Shown here piece after piece: positions 1 through 10,166 of a DNA stretch of 64,000 nt (its first letter is position 1; each line of letters opens with the position of its first letter). A program made the translations under genes and the position numbers. The notes below the pieces were generated by a model that was not told the DNA's origin, did not search any database, and saw nothing but the letters and a program-made list of their open reading frames with translations. Origin of the DNA: Methylosinus sp. H3A (GTDB taxonomy: Bacteria > Pseudomonadota > Alphaproteobacteria > Rhizobiales > Beijerinckiaceae); the NCBI RefSeq assembly GCF_015709455.1, contig NZ_JADNQW010000007.1:1-64000 (forward strand), read 5' to 3'.

Positions 1-1147
1 AACCAGCTCGCGGTCTCTTCGTCGACGCTGAAGGAGATGAGCTTGGATGGATCCGGCCCCTGTCCGATCGCAGCGAATTGATGAAACCGGCCGGACGCGC
101 GCTCTTGGCGATCTGCAATTCGTCGATATCGCCGACGAAGCCAGGAGCGCCCGCTTCGCCGCCGATCGCAGCGCTCGTGCGAAGCTCTGGAACGCTGGCG
201 TCGAGCGTCGCATAGACACGGCCGTCGACATAGAGCGAGAGGCGCCCCGCGCCAGCGACAACGGCGAGATGCCGCCAAGCGTTCGCAGTCCAAGGCGCGC
301 CGACGGCGCTGCGCGTGACCGCGCCCGCTGTCGTCACCTCGACATAAGGCGCGCCATTGTCGAGGCCGATCGTCACTGCATCGGCGCCGTCGCGGCGGCT
401 GTAGAGCGCCGCATCGGACGCGAGCGTCGCCGGCTTGACCCAAGCCGAAAAGGTGAAAGCGCCGCCAGCGGCGAGCGCCAAGGGCGGAGACGCGGGAAGA
501 ATAAGAGGCGTGCGGCCGTCGAGCCGCAAGCCGCCGCCGATGATCGCGCCATCGGCTGGCTGACCGACGCTCGACGCATTGTTGCCCCACACTGACGAGT
601 CGAGCGCCGGCGTTCCGCGTTCCGCAAAATGATAGACGAGCACGGCGTCCGCATCATAGGCGCCTTTGGGATCAGCGGTCGAGACGGCTTTTTGTCGCCA
701 TAGTACAACCATATGTCCGTCTTTGCGCCGGGCTGCACATTCGGCGCGGCCACCCATATCAACGCCTCCCCTAGAAGCGGATCGAATTTCTCGATGTGAT
801 GCTTGAGCGGCGTCTTGTCGTCGCCGGCGACGAAGCGCAGATCGCCACCATCCTCTTTGGCCGAGGGAAAAGCGGAAATTGCCTATGTGCAGTCGCACCA
901 GCACCGGCGTCGCGCCGATCGGATCCGTGATATTGGCTCCGGAGGCGCTGGCGTCGATGGTGATTTTCTTGCGAAGCTGCCACTCGTCGTTCCACCAGGC
1001 GAATGCGGAGGACGACCACAATGTCATCATCGTAGCGACGCAAAAGAGCATCGAGGCGATGCGGAAGCGGCGGCTCGCGAACTCGAGCGCCGATTGGCGG
1101 CTTCGCAGCTCGGATCGAATGGGCATGTCGAACGTCATCGTCGTCAT
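1..1147 (-). pseudogene. DUF2341/LamG-domain secreted protein, frameshifted, 3' end off window
   Basis: The reading frame begins with an ATG that overlaps the tpsB stop by one base. An N-terminal hydrophobic signal (about residues 30-50, ending SSSAFA) is followed by WWNDEWQLRKKITID, the hallmark start of DUF2341. A DIWLYYGDKK block and a concanavalin/LamG-like domain (DGRTPLILPA, FTFSAWVKP, WRHLAVVAGAGRLSLYVDG) follow. Three single-base shifts are needed to read through: an extra base near 862-870, a missing base in the T run at 689-693, and a missing base near 76-78. Two of them lie in or beside short homopolymers. In this family the C-terminus often continues into a MotA/TolQ/ExbB proton channel; that part would lie left of the window and is not seen. 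Placement with tonB and tpsB suggests an energised secretion or adhesion function (inference). Decay and sequencing error cannot be separated here. Confidence 0.72.
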
Positions 1148-2940
1148 CAGAATTCACCCCAGACACGGAAGTTCAGGCGCGGCTCCTTCGCCTGCGTATA
1201 GAGTTGGCTGATCATCGGCATCGAATAAACGAACATGCCGCTCACATGGTCGAGCAGCTTGACGCGCGCCCCGAAGCCGTAGCTCCACAAATTGAAATGC
1301 GCCTGCTGCTCGGCCAGCGGATGAATGACTTCGACGACCCCCTTGTCGACGAAGCCGAAACAGCCGCCACTCGTTGAACAGGCTTACCGGCAGGCGATCT
1401 GCGCCGGCTTCGCGTTTGACCGCATCCTGCAGAATTTCGCCGACGTTGGGGCTGCCGCAGCTCCACTGTGCCGGCGGCTCCGGTGTCGCCGAGAACCTCA
1501 GATTCGAGATAGCCCCTCACGGTGTCGAGACCACCGACGCTGATCTGCTCGCTCGACGCCAATGGCCCGTCGGCGATTCTGGCCGACGATCCGGCCATAG
1601 CCTTGGAAGGCGCCCGGCAGCTCCTGCAGATGCGAGACATCGAGGTTGAAGCGCGTGAAGTTTCCCGACGCATAGGCGCGCTTATTGTCGAATGCGGTCG
1701 CGTTGCTGCTCGCGGGACGCATGTTCAGAGTGAACGACGCGTTGAGCTGTGTCGTGAAATTTTCGGTCTGATAGGTAGCGTTGTAAGTCGCCACGAGCGG
1801 ATTATAGGTGATCGGCGAGGAGAATGAAGTTTCGGTTCCGATCCTGACGACCTCGCCGTAATGCTTATAGTCGAGCCCCACCGAGAAGGAATGATACAAA
1901 TTCTCGATCGCCGGCAGCGACATCACAGCGCGCAATCCGACAGTCTGGCCCGGCCCGACGACATTCACGCCGCCGACGGTGGCGACGTCGCTCGTCGAGG
2001 TGAGCCCATATGCGAGCACCGCCAGCCAATCGACGTCCGGCACGCGCGCGAGATAGGAGGCGGAGAAGACCTCGGCGTCGGAGCGTTTCTGCGCCGCCGC
2101 CTGATAGGTGAAACTCAGCGAATGACCGAGCTGCCAAAGATTATCGTAGCGCACCGTGCCGATGATCCGCTGAGGCGTCGTGTTGGGCGAGCGGCGATTG
2201 TTGAACTCCATGTTCGCATGTAGCGGAAACTTGTCTTCGACCTCGAGATCGACATCCACCGTGCCTGGCGCGACGCCGGCGCGTAAGGCTGGCGTCACGC
2301 GCCGGTCCGGCCATTGGTTGAGCGCGACGATATCTTTCGTCACCTCGCCGAAATTCGGCACGGTTCCTTCCTTCAGAGAGGACGCCTTGGCCTTGATCTG
2401 GTCGATGTCGAAGAAGCGCGCGCTCTTCACGCGCAAGCGGCCGATTTTGAGCTCGGCGACCTTGAGGACAATGACGCCGCCTTGCGCATTTTGTTGCGGA
2501 ACGGATACGGCGACCGTCTGAAAACCTTTATCGTGATAGGCTTTTTCGAGAGCTGCGCGCGCTTTTTCGACATCGGCGGCAGTGCGACCTGGGCCGACGA
2601 ATGGATAGATCGCTTCCTCGACCTCGAGTTGCGTCAGTCGATCGGCTCCGTCGACGACGAAATCATCGATATCGAAACGCGCCGACGACGCGGAACTCTC
2701 CGACTCCGCCTTCGCGGAGGCAGGCGGCTTGGGCGCTCTCGTCTCTGCGGCCGCCTTTCCCGGGGACGTCGCCTCAGCGGCGCCTCCTGCCGCAGCGCTC
2801 TGCGCTTTGCCCATGCACCAAGCGTCGGTCGACGCCGACAGGCCGCCGCACATCACTAGAACCGCGACAAAGTCACGACCGACATCGCTTCGAAACCGCG
2901 TATATACGCGGCCGCTCGGCGCACTACTGGACAAAACCAT
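1147..2940 (-). pseudogene. TpsB/FhaC-ShlB-type outer-membrane translocator, three frameshifts
   Basis: This encodes a two-partner-secretion transporter of about 595 aa. The N-terminus has a poor signal and an Ala/Pro-rich linker. A POTRA domain follows (FDIDDFVVDGADRLTQLEVE, then FVGPGRTAADVEKARAALEKAYHDKGF), and then a 16-strand-type barrel with VDVDLEVEDKFPLHANMEFN and LDTVRGYLESEVLGD, the conserved motif 4 region of ShlB/FhaC proteins. It ends in LNFRVWGEF. Three +1 shifts near 1573-1582, 1449-1458 and 1355-1362 are required, and together they restore the starting frame. I take ATG 2940 as the start because the FecR stop lies at 3150. A TpsA exoprotein substrate is not visible in the window. 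Known family role: BAM-independent export of large beta-helical exoproteins across the outer membrane. Confidence 0.75.
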
Positions 2941-2973
2941 TCGGTTCCTCACCAACGCAGGAAGCGCGCTCCC

Positions 2974-3010
2974 CGCGTTTGATCGCCGCCCGGAGCGGCG
3001 ATCAAACGCG
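2974..3010. other. Perfect 16-bp hairpin between fecR and tpsB
   Basis: The arm CGCGTTTGATCGCCGC at 2974-2989 is exactly complementary to 2995-3010, with a five-base loop CCGGA. It lies between the fecR stop (3150) and the tpsB start (2940). No T run follows on either strand, so it is not a classical intrinsic terminator. It could attenuate read-through, stabilise the fecR mRNA end, or protect the tpsB 5' end. Confidence 0.6.
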
Positions 3011-3149
3011 CCCCCTCGTTCGAAAGACGACTCGGCTAGCCCGGACCCGAAAATCAAATTACGAAAAAATACGGAGCCCTCCCCTCGCGAGATCAGATCG
3101 ACGAGAATTTCGAGAGGACCGCTTTTACGCACCGTGGTGCGGCGGCCGG

Positions 3150-4245
3150 TCAACCGAGAAGCACGACTCCGCCCGGAAGCGCCAGCGCGCGGGCTCCGAA
3201 CAGGCGCTGAACCTGCTCCACGAAAATCTCGAGCCGATCGACGCGAAAAAACGCCGTCAACGATGCGTCTACTCAAATCGGCGTTGGCGATGATGATTTT
3301 GCCCGGCCTGTAGCGATTGACCTCTTCTATGACCTCGGCGAGCGGTGTGTCGTGAAAGAGCAGCAGCCCCTCCCGCCAAGCCGTCACTCGACGCGGATCG
3401 ACGCGCGAGGATCGCATGACGCCGTCGGCGCCGTAAGACACTTGCTCGTCCTTGCCGAAGCGCAACATGAATTCGCCCTGCTCGACGCTCACCGAGCCCT
3501 CGAGGCAGCTCACCGAGACGACGCCATCGATGCAGCGCGCGTCGAAGCGCGCTTGGTTCGCCGTGATCTTGCTCCCGGCTGCGAGGACGACGAGCCGCCG
3601 CGACTGCGGCAGGTCTACGGAGACCGCGGTCTGCCCGGAAATCAGCTCGATCTGTAACGCCGCCTCCGTCGGTTTCACCGCGATACTCGTCTGGGTGTTC
3701 ATCTCCAGGGAAACGTCCAGAGCGAGGGCCACCATTCGCCGCTCGCCTTTGCCCGTGCGGTAATCGGCGGAGAGTTCTTTGAGTGATGGCCATAGATCGA
3801 GCGGCGGGTGCAGGAGCGCGACCCCGGCGATCGAGGCGGCGATCGTGCCCCCGACAAACGCGCGACGCGACAGCGCCCGGTGCGGCGACATTATTTGCGG
3901 CGGCGAGGCAGTCTTCTCGCTCCCTTCGGCGGCCAGCTCCCGGCCGGCTACGCCGACGAGACGCCAGACGCGTACGGCGTCCCGAAACGCCCCTTCGTGA
4001 AGAGGACTCTGCGCGCGCCAACGCTGCAATTCTTCGAGATCCGCGGCAGAGGGCTCGCCGGCTTTCAGTCGCGCGACCCAGCCGAGTGCTTCGTCCAGCA
4101 GGAGGCGAGGCTCGCACGTATCGGCCGGCTCATTCACGGTTCGAGGCTCGTCGTCGGCGCCGGCCACGCCAGAATCCTCCCTCAGAACGCGAGAGCGTCG
4201 CGTAGCTTTATGCGATTCTATGGGTTTGGAGCAATCTTCTCGCAT
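3150..4245 (-). pseudogene. FecR-family anti-sigma/transmembrane regulator, one frameshift
   Basis: The N-terminal cytoplasmic DUF4880 region (LDEALGWVARLKAGEP, LQRWRAQSPLHEGAFRDAV) is followed by one membrane segment near residues 125-150 (RRAFVGGTIAASIAGVALL). The periplasmic FecR domain comes next (YRTGKGERRMVALALD, EGSVSVEQG) and then the C-terminal STN-binding part (VIEEVNRYRPGKIIIANADL). The final about 35 residues (RVDRLEIFVEQVQRLFGARA...) are in another frame because a run of six A on the plus strand (3246-3251) has one base too many. FecR proteins carry a signal from a TonB-linked outer-membrane or periplasmic STN domain to a FecI-type sigma factor, and that sigma gene lies just upstream. 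Its STN partner is probably the 5228-5959 product rather than a receptor (inference). Confidence 0.78.
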
Positions 4246-4508
4246 CGCATTTTTCGGTCCTGCGCGGAACCGTCCGATCGGGTCGTCGACTCGACCGAAG
4301 CCGTCGCGAACGAGACGACGTCCGCTCTCGTCGTCGAAGGTCCGCTCCGACGCGCGCGAAAGAGTCCTGTCCTTCTGAACATCAGACGACTGGCGCGCGC
4401 CTATCCCGAAATGCGATGGAGAAAAGAGAGACGATTTTGCCAGAGAGTTTTGGACGGCGCGCAGCGCGCCCTTCTCTCAGGGCGCGTCGCCACGGCGCAG
4501 CCGCGGCG

Positions 4509-5105
4509 TCATGACTTCGGCCGTGGCCCCCCCAGCCGAAGCACGCGTTTGCGACTCAAGCGATCCGCGCAATGCGTCAAAGCATATCTGAGATCAGCCT
4601 CGACGGTTCTGGTGGTGACATCCAGACTGGTCGCAACCTCTTGCGCCGTCCGACCCTCGACGGCGATTTTCCTCAGCACTTCGCGGCGACGCGGCGACAG
4701 CTCTGCCATCGCGCGCGTGAAAGCTTCGATCTCGGAGCGCGCTTCGGCGATCTGGGCGGGTCCTGGCGCTTCGTCGCAAATGTCGAGAATCGCATCCACC
4801 GCAGCAGCGCTCACGCGATTGCGCCCGGCTTTCTTGTGATCCTTGGCGATATTGACGGCCGTGCGAAAAATATAATCCTTCGGGCTTCGAACGTCCGCCG
4901 CCTCGCCCACCCGGTCCAATCGCAGGAATGTCTCGTGAAGCGTTTCGTATGCGAAATCCGACGAGCCCAACCGCCTCGTGAGTCGTCTCAGCAATTCGTC
5001 GTAGCTTTCGACGAGCTGACTGCACAAACGCGCACGATTGGTCTGTATCACGGAACTCGGGCCCCAACGACGCCGGCTCTCGAGACCTCGAGAGCATGCA
5101 GTCAC
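4509..5105 (-). CDS. FecI-type ECF sigma factor
   Basis: The 198-aa protein has sigma region 2 (LVESYDELLRRLTRRLG, AYETLHETFLRLDRV, DYIFRTAVNIAKDHKK) and region 4 (LSPRRREVLRKIAVEGRTAQ, VTTRTVEADLRYALTHCADR), a typical length for the FecI group. It would direct RNA polymerase to promoters of the neighbouring secretion locus when released by FecR. It is followed by fecR after 263 bp in which I see no gene. The first about 20 residues (MTACSRGLESRRRWG) look non-conserved, so the true start may be later. No iron-box-like operator was recognised. Confidence 0.85.
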   Translation of the reverse strand: MTACSRGLESRRRWGPSSVIQTNRARLCSQLVESYDELLRRLTRRLGSSDFAYETLHETFLRLDRVGEAADVRSPKDYIFRTAVNIAKDHKKAGRNRVSAAAVDAILDICDEAPGPAQIAEARSEIEAFTRAMAELSPRRREVLRKIAVEGRTAQEVATSLDVTTRTVEADLRYALTHCADRLSRKRVLRLGGPRPKS

Positions 5106-5227
5106 TAACGACGTTGAACGACGAATTTATGACAGCCCCGCTCCAGGCGTCGCCGAATATCCTTTATGCGGACGCGGTTCGGCCGCTGCGGCGACACGAT
5201 CTCGACGGTCATCGGGAACCGCCGTGT

Positions 5228-5959
5228 CTATTTGAGCGATTTGACGACGACCAGGACGCGAACAGGCAGCGGCAGATGCGTCGGCGCGTCCCGGCTGATG
5301 AGAAGCCCTTGGAGAGAGGCGCTCACCGCAGCGTCCCGCTCGCTGTCGCCGGTCGACTGGAACAGTTGAGCGCGTTCGACCCTGCGCGCATCATCCACCC
5401 AGAGCTTGACACCGATACGGTAGTTTCCCGAGCGCGTCCGCGCATTTCTGCGTAGAGCCCGCTCGATGTCGCTGCGGACGGCGTCACTATAATCTCGCAA
5501 GAGCGCCAGTTCTTGGTCGCCGTCCCTCGACGCCTGAACTTGCAACGGATCTAGAGACATATCAGCAGACGCGAGAGGATGAGCAGGCGGCAAATCAAAG
5601 AGGGCCGCAAGCGGCTCGAGCGTGATCGCATTGGGCCCGACATAGCGAACTTTGACGTCGGTTCCCGCCAGAAGACGCTCGAGCGCGGCGTCCGCCGTGA
5701 AGCTGCCGTGCAGAGGCGCAGATCGGCGTCCGGCCGCAGAGCGGCTCTCGAAAAGCACTTGCACGCCAGCCGCCTGGCCATAGGCCTCCAGCGCGCTCGC
5801 GAGCGACTGCGCGGGAATGTCGTAGAAGCGAAACGACTCCTGCCGCGCGCCCTCGTCCTGGGCCGACGCCGCATAGGCGAAAGCGGCGACCCACGCCATT
5901 ACGAAAAACGACGGCAGGAACGACGCCCTCGCGGCGCGGATGCGATCGGCCTCGCCCAT
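5228..5959 (-). CDS. Secreted STN-domain protein with TonB_C-like tail
   Basis: A signal peptide (MGEADRIRAARASFLPSFF... to AYAASAQ) precedes an STN domain (FRFYDIPAQSLASALEAYGQ, VQVLFESRSAAGRRSAPLHG, ALERLLAGTDVKVRYVGPNA). After a linker, the C-terminal part (NYRIGVKLWVDDARRVERAQ, QSTGDSERDAAVSASLQG, PLPVRVLVV) resembles a TonB C-terminal/TonB-box-binding fold. STN domains normally form the N-terminus of TonB-dependent transducers or secretins, but here the domain is free of any barrel. I chose ATG 5959 because it gives a proper signal sequence; the frame is open back to 6076. With FecI and FecR next door it is a strong candidate for the periplasmic signal donor of the system (inference). 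Confidence 0.75.
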   Translation of the reverse strand: MGEADRIRAARASFLPSFFVMAWVAAFAYAASAQDEGARQESFRFYDIPAQSLASALEAYGQAAGVQVLFESRSAAGRRSAPLHGSFTADAALERLLAGTDVKVRYVGPNAITLEPLAALFDLPPAHPLASADMSLDPLQVQASRDGDQELALLRDYSDAVRSDIERALRRNARTRSGNYRIGVKLWVDDARRVERAQLFQSTGDSERDAAVSASLQGLLISRDAPTHLPLPVRVLVVVKSLK

Positions 5960-6099
5960 GGAAGCCCCCCGCCCACTCGCAGAAACCCGTTTGGCCGACA
6001 AATCGATGCGCATGACTCTCAACTCTCCGATCCGCAACGACGCCGCCGTGCAGCGGTTCCGATCTGCGCTCGCCATTCCTGCGACGAATGGTCCCGGCG

Positions 6100-6804
6100 T
6101 CAGAGCATATCAAAAGCGATCGGCGCGAGAATCGTCAGCCGGTCGGGAAGTTCACGGGGGATTCTCGGCAGCGGCTGCGCCCGCCGGATCGTTTCGGCGG
6201 CCGCCGCATCGAGAGCGCTCTGGCCGGAACTGGTCCGAATCTGCACGTCGGTGACGGCGCCGTCCCGCCGCATGGCGAAGAGCACTTGCACCGTTCCCTG
6301 CTGTCCCGCCCGCCGAGCCTCTTCCGGATACCGCCGAAACCGGGCGATATGGGCCAGCAGAGCCTTTTGGAAGGCGACCGCTGCTCGATTGTCCGAAGCG
6401 AGTATCGGGGTCGGGGACGCAGCGGGAGCCTCTGTCGCAGACGGCGTATCGACGGTCCGTTCCCGTGGCGTCGGCCTCGAGTTCGGGGCGACATCGGTCG
6501 GCTCGGAACGTTCCACAAATCGCTCGGGCAGCATAGCGGACGCCGTCCCGTTCCTCGGCGGCGGCTCCTGCGTGCGGTCGACGTGCTCACGCGGAGGAAG
6601 CAAGCGGACGTCGATGATGGAGTCCTGCGCCCTCGAATAGCTCGACGACGGCGCATGGCGGAGCAAGTAGACCCCCACGGCGAGAAGCGCCGGAACCATC
6701 ACCGTCACAGCAACCAGCCATCTGACCTCGAGCGGTCGGGCGACTGCGAGCCAGTCCGCCTCCCGCCCACTCCACTCACGAGTCGGCGAACCCTGATCCG
6801 ACAT
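6100..6804 (-). CDS. tonB: Energy transducer TonB
   Basis: This protein of about 234 aa has one N-terminal membrane helix (RWLVAVTVMVPALLAVGVYL), a Pro/Arg-rich periplasmic spacer (LLPPREHVDRTQEPPPR, TPRERTVDTPSATEAP), and a C-terminal TonB domain (RFRRYPEEARRAGQQGTVQV, DGAVTDVQIRTSSGQSALDA). TonB transmits proton-motive force from ExbB/ExbD to outer-membrane partners. I chose ATG 6804 (MSDQGSPTREW) since it places the helix near residue 30; the frame continues upstream to 6876. It heads the minus-strand series with STN, fecI, fecR and tpsB. Around 258 bp separates it from the RND permease stop; nothing was recognised there. Confidence 0.85.
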   Translation of the reverse strand: MSDQGSPTREWSGREADWLAVARPLEVRWLVAVTVMVPALLAVGVYLLRHAPSSSYSRAQDSIIDVRLLPPREHVDRTQEPPPRNGTASAMLPERFVERSEPTDVAPNSRPTPRERTVDTPSATEAPAASPTPILASDNRAAVAFQKALLAHIARFRRYPEEARRAGQQGTVQVLFAMRRDGAVTDVQIRTSSGQSALDAAAAETIRRAQPLPRIPRELPDRLTILAPIAFDML

Positions 6805-7062
6805 GCCCGCTACCCCAGTCCAACGCCACGTAAAGAGCAAGACAGCCGCCGACGGACGTCCCCCGACGCCCACCATCGAACGAGCGACCGCTGCGCGCGC
6901 TCTCCGCCCACTGCGTCGCCACCGAGCATCGTTCGCCTTTCGCTGAGATAGACCACTTACATGCGAAGTATATTTCCATTTGATGACAAACCGCCGCCAG
7001 GTGGGCTGTCGAGCGTTTGGGGGGCGTCGTTCAGCGCTCCCGTAGGTTACTGCACGCGCACG

Positions 7063-10000
7063 TCAGGGCGCGCCTGCGAAGATGCGATGAACGCCGACGA
7101 ACAGCAGAGGAACGAAGAAGATGGCGAGCGCCGTGGCCGCGATCATGCCGCCCATGACGCCGACGCCGATCGAGTTTTGGGCGGACGAACCGGCGCCGCT
7201 GGCGAAAGCGAGCGGCGCGACGCCGAGGATGAAGGCAAAGGACGTCATGACGATCGGGCGCAGCCGCTGGCGCGCCGCGAGCAGCGTCGCCTCGGTCACA
7301 TCCATGCCCACCCGTTGGTGGTCGATAGCGAATTCGACGATCAAAATGGCGTTCTTGGCGACGAGACCGATCGTCGTCAGCAGGCCGACCTTGAAATAGA
7401 CGTCATTGGCCTGTCCGAACATCAGCGCCGCGACGAGCGCGCCGAGCACACCGATCGGCACGCACAGCATGACGGCGAGAGGGACCGTCCAACTTTCATA
7501 GAGTGCGGCGAGGCACAGGAAGACGACGAGGACGGAGATCGCATAGAGCGCCGTGGCCTGATTGCCCGAAAGACGCTCCTGCCGGGACAGGCTGGTCCAT
7601 TCATGGGCGAATCCGGGCGGCAGGCCGGCGACGAGACGGTCGATCTCCGTCATGGCGTCGCCGGAGCTGGCGCCGCTGGCGGCTTCGCCCTGTATCTGAA
7701 CGGCGGGCGATCCATTGTAGCGTTCGAGGCGCGGCGAGCCGAAAGCCCAGCGGCCGGACGCAAAGGACGAGAAGGGCGCCATCTCGCCCGAAGCTGTGCG
7801 GACATGCCAGCGGTCGAGATCGTCCGGCTGCATTCGGAAATCGGCCGCCGATTGCAGATAGACTTTCTTGACGCGGCCGCGATCGATGAAGTCGTTCACA
7901 TAAGCGCCGCCCCAGGCGGTGGACAGCGTGGCGTTGACGTCGGAAAGGCCGACGCCGAGGGCGCTCGCTTTTTCCTGATCGACATCGATCGCAAATTGCG
8001 GCGTGTCGTCCTGGCCGTTCGGCCGCACGCCGTTCAAGAGCCTGCTTCGCGCGGCGTCGGCGAGCAAATGGTCTCGCGCGGCCAAGAGCTTTTCGTGGCC
8101 GGCGCCGGTCAGATCCTCGAGATAGAAATCGAAGCCGCTGCTCGTGCCCAATCCCTCGATCGCGGGCGGCGCCAGCACGAAAACCTGCGCGTCTCGGATT
8201 GAGGCGAGCGCCGCCGTCGCGCGCTCCGTCACTGCGGCCGCGGACAGATCGGACGCCTTGCGTTCCGAAAAGTCGCGCAGGCCGACGAAAGCCATGCCGA
8301 CATTCTGGCCGAGGCCGCTGAAGGCGAAGCCTCTCACCGTCATGACGCCATCGACGGCTTTGCTCTCTTGGTCGAGAAAATATCGCGTCACCCGATCGAG
8401 CGCGCGTTCCGTGCGGTCGCTGGTCCCGCCGACAGGCAGTTGCACGCTGACCATCAGATAGCCCTGATCCTCCTGCGGCAGGAACGAGTTCGGCAGGCGC
8501 GTGAACAGCGCGGCGGCCGCGATCGTCATCACGGCCAGAGCCGCAAATCCTCGTCTAGGGCGCCGCAAAACCGCGGCCGCGCCATCTCGATAAGCGTCGG
8601 CGCCGCGTTCCATCTCGCGATCGAACCAACGGAACAAGCCGGCCTTCTGAACGCCCGGCCTCGGCGGACGCAGAAGCGTCGCGCAGAGCGCCGGCGTCAG
8701 GATCAGCGCGACGCCGACCGACAGCGCCATGGCCGAAACGATGGTGACGGAGAATTGGCGGTAGATGACGCCGACCGAGCCGCCGAAGAACGCCATCGGC
8801 ACGAAGACTGCAGACAAGACCGTCGTGATGCCGATGAGCGCGCCGGTGATCTCCGTCATGGATTTGACAGTGGCCTCGCGCGGCGACAGCCCTTCCTCAT
8901 GCATGATGCGCTCGACATTCTCGACGACGACGATGGCGTCGTCGACCAGGAGTCCGATCGCCAGCACCATGGCGAACATGGTGAGCGTGTTGATCGAATA
9001 TCCCGCCACCGCCAGAACGCCGAAAGTTCCCAGCAGCACCACCGGCACGAGCGTCGGAATGAGCGTGGCGCGAATATTGTGCAGAAAGGCCAGCATGACG
9101 AGAAAGACGAGCACGATCGCCTCGATCAGCGTGTGAGTCACCTGCTCGATCGAGATTTTGACGAAAGGCGTCGTGTCGTAGGGATAGACGACTTTCAGTC
9201 CTTCGGGAAAGGTCGGCGCGAGCCGATCGATCGCCGCCTTCACCAACGCGGCCGTGCGGACCGCATTCGCGCCCGTCGCCAGATTGATTGCGAGGCCGGT
9301 GGCCGGCGCGCCATTATAGGTCGAGGCGCTGACATAATCCTCGGCGCCGAGCTCGACGGTCGCTATGTCGCCGATGCGAACCAGCGATCCATCGGCCGCG
9401 CTCTTGATGATGACGTCGCGGAATTGCTCCGGCGTCTGCAGGCGGCTCTGCGCCGTGACGGTGGCGTTGAGCTGCTGCCCTCTGCGCGCCGGCAGACCGC
9501 CGAGCTGTCCTGCCGACACTTGCGCGTTCTGCGCCTGAATCGCGCTCGCGACATCGCCCGGGTTCAGCGCATATTCGGCGAGCCTGTCCGGATCGAGCCA
9601 AATGCGCATCGCATAGCCGGCGCCGAAGAGCTGCGTGTTGCCGACGCCTTCGACCCGTTTCAGCGTGTCGTTGAGCGCGCTCTTGACGTAATCCGACAGA
9701 TCCGTGCCGGTCATCTTGCCGTCGGTCGAGACGAAGCCGACGACCATCAGAAAGGCGCTCGACGATTTGGTGACGGTGAGGCCATTGGACTGGACCATGG
9801 TCGGCAGCAGCGCGGTGACGAGCTGCAGCTTGTTCTGCACCTGCATCTGCGCCACATCCGGATTGGCGGCGTTGGTGAAGGTGAGGGAGATGTCGGCCTG
9901 GCCGGTCGATGTCGACGTCGAGGTCATATAGTCGAGATGGTCGAGGCCGGTCATGCCTTGCTCGATGATCTTGGTGACCGAATTCTCGACCGTCCGCGCA

Positions 10001-10161
10001 TCGGCGCCGGAATAGGTGGCGGTGATCTGGATCGTCGGAGGCGCGATCTCCGGATATTGCGAAACCGGCAGGCCGAGGAGCGCCAGCAGGCCGCCGAGCA
10101 TGACGACGATCGCGATCACCGAGGCGAAGATCGGACGGGCGATGAAAAATGCCGAGATCAC
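7063..10161 (-). CDS. RND multidrug efflux permease (HAE1/AcrB type)
   Basis: The 1032-aa protein is a full-length inner-membrane RND transporter, close to the about 1040 aa of AcrB/MexB. The N-terminus is typical ([40 protein letters not shown]). Paired acidic residues for proton relay occur in TM4 ([20 protein letters not shown]), and the second half repeats the fold ([14 protein letters not shown]). GTG 10161 is the likely start because it lies five bases after the adaptor stop and begins [12 protein letters not shown]. It exports drugs or lipophilic compounds together with the adaptor; the outer-membrane factor is not in the window. Long open frames on the opposite strand are shadows of its codon bias. 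Confidence 0.93.
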   Translation of the reverse strand: MISAFFIARPIFASVIAIVVMLGGLLALLGLPVSQYPEIAPPTIQITATYSGADARTVENSVTKIIEQGMTGLDHLDYMTSTSTSTGQADISLTFTNAANPDVAQMQVQNKLQLVTALLPTMVQSNGLTVTKSSSAFLMVVGFVSTDGKMTGTDLSDYVKSALNDTLKRVEGVGNTQLFGAGYAMRIWLDPDRLAEYALNPGDVASAIQAQNAQVSAGQLGGLPARRGQQLNATVTAQSRLQTPEQFRDVIIKSAADGSLVRIGDIATVELGAEDYVSASTYNGAPATGLAINLATGANAVRTAALVKAAIDRLAPTFPEGLKVVYPYDTTPFVKISIEQVTHTLIEAIVLVFLVMLAFLHNIRATLIPTLVPVVLLGTFGVLAVAGYSINTLTMFAMVLAIGLLVDDAIVVVENVERIMHEEGLSPREATVKSMTEITGALIGITTVLSAVFVPMAFFGGSVGVIYRQFSVTIVSAMALSVGVALILTPALCATLLRPPRPGVQKAGLFRWFDREMERGADAYRDGAAAVLRRPRRGFAALAVMTIAAAALFTRLPNSFLPQEDQGYLMVSVQLPVGGTSDRTERALDRVTRYFLDQESKAVDGVMTVRGFAFSGLGQNVGMAFVGLRDFSERKASDLSAAAVTERATAALASIRDAQVFVLAPPAIEGLGTSSGFDFYLEDLTGAGHEKLLAARDHLLADAARSRLLNGVRPNGQDDTPQFAIDVDQEKASALGVGLSDVNATLSTAWGGAYVNDFIDRGRVKKVYLQSAADFRMQPDDLDRWHVRTASGEMAPFSSFASGRWAFGSPRLERYNGSPAVQIQGEAASGASSGDAMTEIDRLVAGLPPGFAHEWTSLSRQERLSGNQATALYAISVLVVFLCLAALYESWTVPLAVMLCVPIGVLGALVAALMFGQANDVYFKVGLLTTIGLVAKNAILIVEFAIDHQRVGMDVTEATLLAARQRLRPIVMTSFAFILGVAPLAFASGAGSSAQNSIGVGVMGGMIAATALAIFFVPLLFVGVHRIFAGAP

Positions 10162-10166
10162 GCGCG

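Noticed and set aside
47..595. Plus-strand frame at the left edge
   Set aside because: It is the antisense of the DUF2341/LamG gene, whose motifs are clear on the minus strand.
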